Assembly (NCBI GenBank): GCA_002390165.1
Contig: DGOU01000167.1
Coordinates: 10,591 to 20,855, forward strand
Origin: Lutibacter sp. UBA4458
Lineage (GTDB): Bacteria; Bacteroidota; Bacteroidia; Flavobacteriales; Flavobacteriaceae
DNA: 10,265 nucleotides
Direction: 5' to 3'
The position numbers and the translations under genes are program-made. Under the pieces are notes generated by a model that saw nothing but the letters and a program-made list of their open reading frames with translations, had not been told where the DNA came from and did not search any database. Below, piece after piece: positions 7,434 through 10,265 of the stretch (positions are counted from its first letter, which is position 1; every line of letters starts with the position of its first letter).

Positions 7434-7758
7434 TTTCTTCCTTTATAGGTTGAACGCTCACAGCTCCGATACAATTTTGACAACACGCTAATAACAATCC
7501 CATTCTGTCATTTGGATTAATTTTCCAATTTTTTGAAGCAATATTCAATAACCAACCTTCAGGAATTAATCCCTCAAAGAATGGAAATAGGCGATTACTT
7601 TTATAAGTTTCTTCTCTAACAGGTAAAGAGAATGTGATAAATCGATTAGGAAAATCCTTTACGTACTCACTTGTATACGTAAATATGTATTCTCCATCAT
7701 CCGTTTCTACTAATTTTCCGGCAAGGATTGTATCGTAAAATATTTCAGCACTTCTCAT
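7423..7758 (-). CDS. hipS: HipS-like small protein (HipA N-terminal subdomain as a separate antitoxin)
   Basis: The 111-residue protein matches only the HipA N-terminal subdomain 1: GKLVETDDGEYIFTYT, then RFITFSLPV, FPFFEGLIPEGW (58-69) and DRMGLLLACCQNCIGAVSVQP (84-104). In full-length HipA this is fused to the kinase; in tripartite HipBST modules it is a separate protein that neutralises HipT. The 11-nt overlap with hipT and the 3-nt gap after hipB show one co-translated unit. W69 after the LIPEG motif is a candidate for contacting the kinase active site (inference). It acts in the cytoplasm, presumably in a complex with HipB and HipT. A frameshifted hipA is unlikely, because both halves have their own start and the kinase half has its own Cys/His N-terminus. 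Confidence 0.83.
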   Translation of the reverse strand: MRSAEIFYDTILAGKLVETDDGEYIFTYTSEYVKDFPNRFITFSLPVREETYKSNRLFPFFEGLIPEGWLLNIASKNWKINPNDRMGLLLACCQNCIGAVSVQPIKEENEE

Positions 7759-7761
7759 AGG

Positions 7762-7980
7762 TTAATTATTAAGTTCTTTATTTTCTTTTAAACTTACTGG
7801 AGCTAATTTGTGTCCAAACATTTTTAGTACCGAATTTACTTTATCCATATTGAGATTCGTTTTTCCCTGTTCAATTTTTCGGATAACTGTTAAAGCTACA
7901 CCAGTTCTTTCCGAAAATTCTTCTTGAGTTAAATTCACTTCTTTTCTACGTTCTTTTACAAACTGTGCTAATTCTTTCAT
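7762..7980 (-). CDS. hipB: HipB-like XRE-family DNA-binding antitoxin/repressor
   Basis: The 72-residue protein is almost entirely one XRE-type helix-turn-helix: LTQEEFSERTGVALTVIRKI (17-36) then EQGKTNLNMDKVNSVLKMFG, with the short tail GHKLAPVSL common in small HipB/Y4mF-type regulators. It is the first gene of the operon and would repress it, with HipS and HipT modulating binding. The upstream DNA holds three identical octamers at 40-bp steps and a 28-bp palindrome, a likely target region. The first octamer overlaps the start codon, so bound protein would also cover the translation start region. Confidence 0.88.
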   Translation of the reverse strand: MKELAQFVKERRKEVNLTQEEFSERTGVALTVIRKIEQGKTNLNMDKVNSVLKMFGHKLAPVSLKENKELNN

Positions 7981-8066
7981 TATATGCTTTTAAGTATAAT
8001 TTAATGTAAATATACTAAATTATATGTATTTGCGTATATTTTAATGTTAAATGTGATTATTATATG
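7979..8066. promoter_or_regulatory. Three ATTATATG octamers at exact 40-bp spacing upstream of hipB
   Basis: ATTATATG occurs at 7979-7986, 8019-8026 and 8059-8066 (CATATAAT on the gene strand). The starts are exactly 40 bp apart. The first overlaps the hipB start codon and the third is the left arm of a palindrome. Just under four helical turns separate them, so proteins bound at each would lie on roughly similar faces of the DNA. A weak −7-like TATATTTA (8007-8014, − strand) lies between the first two. Confidence 0.55.
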
Positions 8067-8083
8067 TTAATACATATAATAAT
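8056..8083. promoter_or_regulatory. 28-bp palindrome, candidate HipB operator
   Basis: Arms ATTATTATATGT (8056-8067) and ACATATAATAAT (8072-8083) are perfect 12-bp complements around TAAT. The symmetry and a distance of about 75 bp from the hipB start suit a dimeric XRE repressor. The composition is almost pure A/T, so some symmetry is expected by chance, but 12 perfect pairs is long. Confidence 0.55.
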
Positions 8084-8100
8084 AAGGGTGTAGAGTTGTA

Positions 8101-8151
8101 TTATGATACTTTTTGAAGATATTCAAACACAATTTCGTGTTTAACACCACT
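8101..8151 (-). pseudogene. Decayed 3' end of a paralogue of the small protein gene at 10035-10238
   Basis: On the − strand, 16 codons read SGVKHEIVFEYLQKVS then TAA. The protein encoded at 10035-10238 ends SGIDLEIVNDYLQKVS: 11 of 16 residues are identical and the stop is in the same place. The DNA shares an exact 17-mer (GATACTTTTTGAAGATA, 8105-8121 and 10039-10055). An in-frame TGA (8152-8154) precedes it and nothing recognisable remains upstream, so this is a remnant. The two copies flank the fic gene in direct orientation. Confidence 0.7.
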
Positions 8152-8381
8152 TCATATAACTATTTATTTTTACAATAATAATGTCCTAAATATAATTTAG
8201 GTTCACAAAACTATTAATTTAACAGTAAAAAAATTCCTGAAATAAAATGTAGAATTATACGTGTATTGGTGAAGTTGTTGGCATTTTTTTCCTTTTTATT
8301 TAGTCTAATTTTTATTCATTTATGATATTTATACAAATTAGTAGAATTTCATTTAATGAGGATTTCGTTCTTTTTTCTATT
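8152..8381. other. Intergenic DNA downstream of fic
   Basis: No gene is visible in these 230 bp. The one clear structure is a small perfect inverted repeat at 8185-8201. I see no convincing terminator after the fic stop. Confidence 0.5.
8185..8201. repeat. Short perfect inverted repeat
   Basis: CCTAAAT and ATTTAGG form a 7-bp perfect stem around ATA. It lies about 180 bp past the fic stop, with no T-run beside it. Its role is unclear. Confidence 0.4.
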
Positions 8382-9920
8382 CTAATCTTTAATAAATATT
8401 TCTTTATATCGTTTTTCAATATCAAAAATTTCATTAACTGTTAATTCAGAAAATTCATTTTTTTGAGCTCTTTTTGATAGTTTCCCCTGATTTTGCTCTA
8501 AAAAACGAATCAGTAATGCCACCATATTGTCTGGCATTTCAAAAGTGTTCTCTAAAAAATATTTCATTTCATCAAATTTGTGCAGATAATTAACTTCTTC
8601 AGGTATTATATTTTTAATAGTATCATTAACACAATCATATAGAAACTCCGCTTGAGGTGTAGCGTCAAAATATTTATAAAAATCAATCGTATTATTTAAA
8701 ACCTCCACATTATTATTCATGGTTTTTTCCCAGTTAATAAAATCTAATAAAGGATGTGAAAATGATTCTAATACTACTCTATAATCATTAATATGATTTA
8801 AAATAGAAGCTGAAACTGGAAAAATAACACCCTGCTGTGCAAAATTCATTTTAGCTAATATGTGGTGTATTAAATAACGGTGTATTCTTCCGTTACCATC
8901 TATAAAAGGATGAATAAACACAAAACCAAAAGCTACTTTTGCCGCCACTAAAACCGCATCAAAATTTGACATTTCCATTCTTTGAAAACTTTGTAGAAGA
9001 CCTTCAATTAATTCCTCTACATCTTGCCATTTAGCCGAAATATGTTCTGGTATTGGATCCCCAGTTATTCTATCATGTTCCCCTACAAAACCACCTTCTT
9101 TTCTATAACCCATTTCAACAAATCTACTGTTTTCAATTACCGTTTGTTGTAAGCGCAATAACTCTTCCCTGTTTAATTTTTTGGATCCGGCCTGCCCTAT
9201 CGCTTTTCCCCAAAGTATGGCTCTCTTATTTGAGGGATTTTCACCTTCTAACGTAAAAGATGCTTTAGAATCTTTTAATAATAAAAATGCCGAAGCACGT
9301 TGTAATACATCTTTTCTAATATCTTTTAAGAAATCATTCTTTTTTGTAGAAATATTTGATTTAATATAATGCTCTAGTTTTTCTGTTTTGAAAATAAGTG
9401 GACAAAAATCAGCTGTTCCTGGTAAATTATTTACAATACGTTGTCGAGCAACATTTGATCCTTCAATACTGTACTGTAATTTATCATCAATTAAAGCTAC
9501 AAAATTCCCCGATTTTAAATCTTGAATGTTCAATTGTTTTTTAAATAACCATTCATATAAAAACCATATTTTACGACTGTATCGTCCTAATGGTTCATAT
9601 TGCACCAATTCTTCAATCTCATTTATTGGCAATTTTTCGAATAGCTTTTTAAAAAACAATAAGTTTATGCCTTCATATCGTAAAGCAAATATCAATTGTT
9701 TGTACAGCGATTCAGCGGGTTGATGACGTGAAGTAAACACTTGCCATTCTGATGTTTTATACTGACGATTTTTGGTGCTTATCAAGGCTAATTTGAATGG
9801 TAATGGCATTTTTAATGCAAACACCTCAATTAATGCTCCATAACCTACCAACAAACCCTTTTCAGGAGCTGTTCTACCGTGAAAAACGGTTATATCTTGT
9901 GAATAACACTTTGTTTTCAT
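8382..9920 (-). CDS. fic: Fic family AMP-transferase, class II self-inhibited
   Basis: The complete 512-residue protein carries a canonical Fic motif, HPFIDGNGRIHR at 337-348. H337 is the catalytic His, D341 the metal ligand, and G342-N343-G344-R345 the ATP phosphate anchor. An inhibitory helix motif S/TxxxE(G/N) is present upstream as SFTLEG (221-226), with E225 expected to block ATP γ-phosphate alignment; its place before the Fic core marks class II. The β-flap region is around GGFVGEHDRITGD (276-288). The long N-terminal part (FHGRTAPEKG, YGALIEV, LPFKLALIS, then HQPAESLYKQLIFALRYEGI) and the C-terminal helical part are typical of this roughly 500-residue subgroup. Fic enzymes usually AMPylate Tyr, Ser or Thr hydroxyls on target proteins; the target here is unknown. 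There is no separate FicA antitoxin next to it, which fits built-in inhibition. It is transcribed alone from a strong promoter covered by repeats. Confidence 0.93.
   Translation of the reverse strand: MKTKCYSQDITVFHGRTAPEKGLLVGYGALIEVFALKMPLPFKLALISTKNRQYKTSEWQVFTSRHQPAESLYKQLIFALRYEGINLLFFKKLFEKLPINEIEELVQYEPLGRYSRKIWFLYEWLFKKQLNIQDLKSGNFVALIDDKLQYSIEGSNVARQRIVNNLPGTADFCPLIFKTEKLEHYIKSNISTKKNDFLKDIRKDVLQRASAFLLLKDSKASFTLEGENPSNKRAILWGKAIGQAGSKKLNREELLRLQQTVIENSRFVEMGYRKEGGFVGEHDRITGDPIPEHISAKWQDVEELIEGLLQSFQRMEMSNFDAVLVAAKVAFGFVFIHPFIDGNGRIHRYLIHHILAKMNFAQQGVIFPVSASILNHINDYRVVLESFSHPLLDFINWEKTMNNNVEVLNNTIDFYKYFDATPQAEFLYDCVNDTIKNIIPEEVNYLHKFDEMKYFLENTFEMPDNMVALLIRFLEQNQGKLSKRAQKNEFSELTVNEIFDIEKRYKEIFIKD
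9879..9891. repeat. Fifth near-copy of the fic promoter repeat, inside the fic 5' coding region
   Basis: GTGAAAAACGGTT matches the upstream copy at 10005 (GTGAAAAACGCTT) at 12 of 13 bases. It encodes T-V-F-H in the conserved FHGRTAPE stretch of Fic proteins, so coding constraint may explain the match. Confidence 0.35.
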
Positions 9921-9928
9921 TTGTTTTT

Positions 9929-10017
9929 GTGAAAAATACTTAAATCAAATATACGTGAAAAACCATTACAAACAATGAAAAACACTTCTAATAATATACT
10001 TATTGTGAAAAACGCTT
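9929..10017. promoter_or_regulatory. Four direct repeats covering the fic promoter
   Basis: On the + strand: GTGAAAAATACTT (9929-9941), GTGAAAAACCATT (9955-9967), ATGAAAAACACTT (9975-9987) and GTGAAAAACGCTT (10005-10017), with core TGAAAAAnnnTT. The starts are 26, 20 and 30 bp apart. Copy 1 covers the predicted transcript start, copy 2 fills the −33/−7 spacer, copy 3 touches the −33 TTG, and copy 4 lies upstream. This is the layout of a repressor or cooperative binding array. The binding protein is unknown. Confidence 0.7.
9946..9975 (-). promoter_or_regulatory. Promoter of fic (Bacteroidota σ70-type)
   Basis: On the − strand TTG (9973-9975) is followed by exactly 19 nt and then TATATTTG (9946-9953), a perfect match to the Bacteroidota consensus TTG-N19-TAnnTTTG. 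Transcription would start near 9938-9940, leaving a leader of about 20 nt before the fic ATG at 9920. Confidence 0.8.
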
Positions 10018-10034
10018 TTAAATAATGTAAAATT

Positions 10035-10238
10035 CTAGGATACTTTTTGAAGATAATCATTAACAATTTCCAAATCAATTCCTGAGTATTCTGCAAATTC
10101 TTTTGATGTAATAAACTGATATGGTTGCTTTCCAAAGTGAGCTTTGATATCATTTAAGAATCTTCTTCCATAACGTTCACTTCTTCCAGTGATGCACTGG
10201 ATGTCTTTTGGATATATGCAAGCTCTTACTATCTTCAT
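10035..10238 (-). CDS. Small conserved Bacteroidota protein of unknown function
   Basis: The 67-residue protein has no signal peptide or membrane segment. Visible blocks are YPKDIQCITGRSERYGRRFLNDIK (9-32), FGKQPYQFITSKEFAEYSG (35-53) and the tail LEIVNDYLQKVS. The layout YPKDIQxITGxSxRYGxxxLxxIK...QFIxxxEF resembles small proteins that recur near accessory genes in Bacteroidota; that is memory of a pattern, not a search result. The basic, helical character allows a DNA-binding or arm-type domain, but no motif proves it. It ends 114 bp before the fic start, and a perfect promoter for fic lies between them, so fic need not depend on its transcript. A remnant of a second copy lies at 8101-8151. 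The ATG at 10236-10238 is the first in frame within the window, and 27 bp remain upstream. Confidence 0.65.
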   Translation of the reverse strand: MKIVRACIYPKDIQCITGRSERYGRRFLNDIKAHFGKQPYQFITSKEFAEYSGIDLEIVNDYLQKVS

Positions 10239-10265
10239 TTGATACTCTATCTATGCTTTATCCTA

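Noticed and set aside
7423..7758. hipS and hipT as a single hipA broken by a frameshift
   Set aside because: Each has its own ATG and complete domain, hipT has a distinct Cys/His N-terminus, and the overlap matches the known HipBST organisation.
9053..9723. Three + strand open frames opposite fic (9053-9256, 9181-9369, 9526-9723)
   Set aside because: They are antisense shadows of the conserved Fic coding sequence, with no start context or recognisable domain.
9917..10153. A 78-codon − strand frame overlapping the small gene and the fic promoter
   Set aside because: It runs through the repeat array and promoter, overlaps both neighbouring genes in another frame, and its sequence is a translation of the repeats.
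1..10265. CRISPR array, intact insertion sequence, riboswitch or rRNA
   Set aside because: I found no regularly spaced long repeats, no transposase gene with terminal repeats, and no conserved RNA motif on either strand.

Overview
The window looks like a chromosomal segment from a marine-type Flavobacteriaceae bacterium (Bacteroidota). The base composition is very AT-rich and no Shine-Dalgarno sequences precede the starts. One exact TTG-N19-TAnnTTTG promoter of the Bacteroidota type is present. The protein families seen (a YifB-type ComM, a Bacteroidota-style LacI regulator, a secreted Lcl_C/DUF1566 protein and a β-barrel remnant ending in Phe) fit this group. Genus and species cannot be told from the sequence.

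Positions 1-4535 (+ strand) hold a compact, probably co-transcribed housekeeping run: the 3' part of a penicillin acylase (Ntn hydrolase, peptidase S45) gene, a LacI-family repressor overlapping it by 4 nt, and a ComM/YifB AAA+ ATPase 16 nt further on. The run ends in strong hairpins (4622-4706) shared with a convergent gene.

Positions 4762-6500 (− strand) look like accessory or decaying DNA. There is one intact secreted protein with a C-terminal Lcl_C/DUF1566 domain, then a headless C-terminal fragment of an outer-membrane β-barrel protein. After that come about 470 bp without an intact gene. They contain a − strand terminator, a possible degenerate tRNA 3' end and a weak tyrosine-recombinase-like scrap.

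Positions 6501-10265 (− strand) carry two toxin-type modules. The first is a three-gene hipB-hipS-hipT operon: an XRE antitoxin/repressor, a HipA N-subdomain as a separate small protein, and a HipA-like kinase. Upstream of hipB are an octamer repeated three times at exactly 40-bp steps and a 28-bp palindrome. The second is a full-length, self-inhibited (class II) Fic AMP-transferase. Its promoter is covered by four direct repeats of a GTGAAAAAcNCTT-type element, with a fifth near-copy inside the 5' coding region. A small conserved Bacteroidota protein of unknown function lies upstream of fic. A decayed copy of its last 16 codons lies downstream of fic, so the fic gene is bracketed by direct repeats.

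Hypothesis: the locus next to comM is an accessory hot spot that collected two modules that modify proteins with ATP (a HipT Ser/Thr kinase and a Fic AMPylator). Each has its own repeat-based operator region. The repeat-covered fic promoter, the 40-bp-phased hipBST operator and the small-gene duplication bracketing fic are the observations most worth following up.
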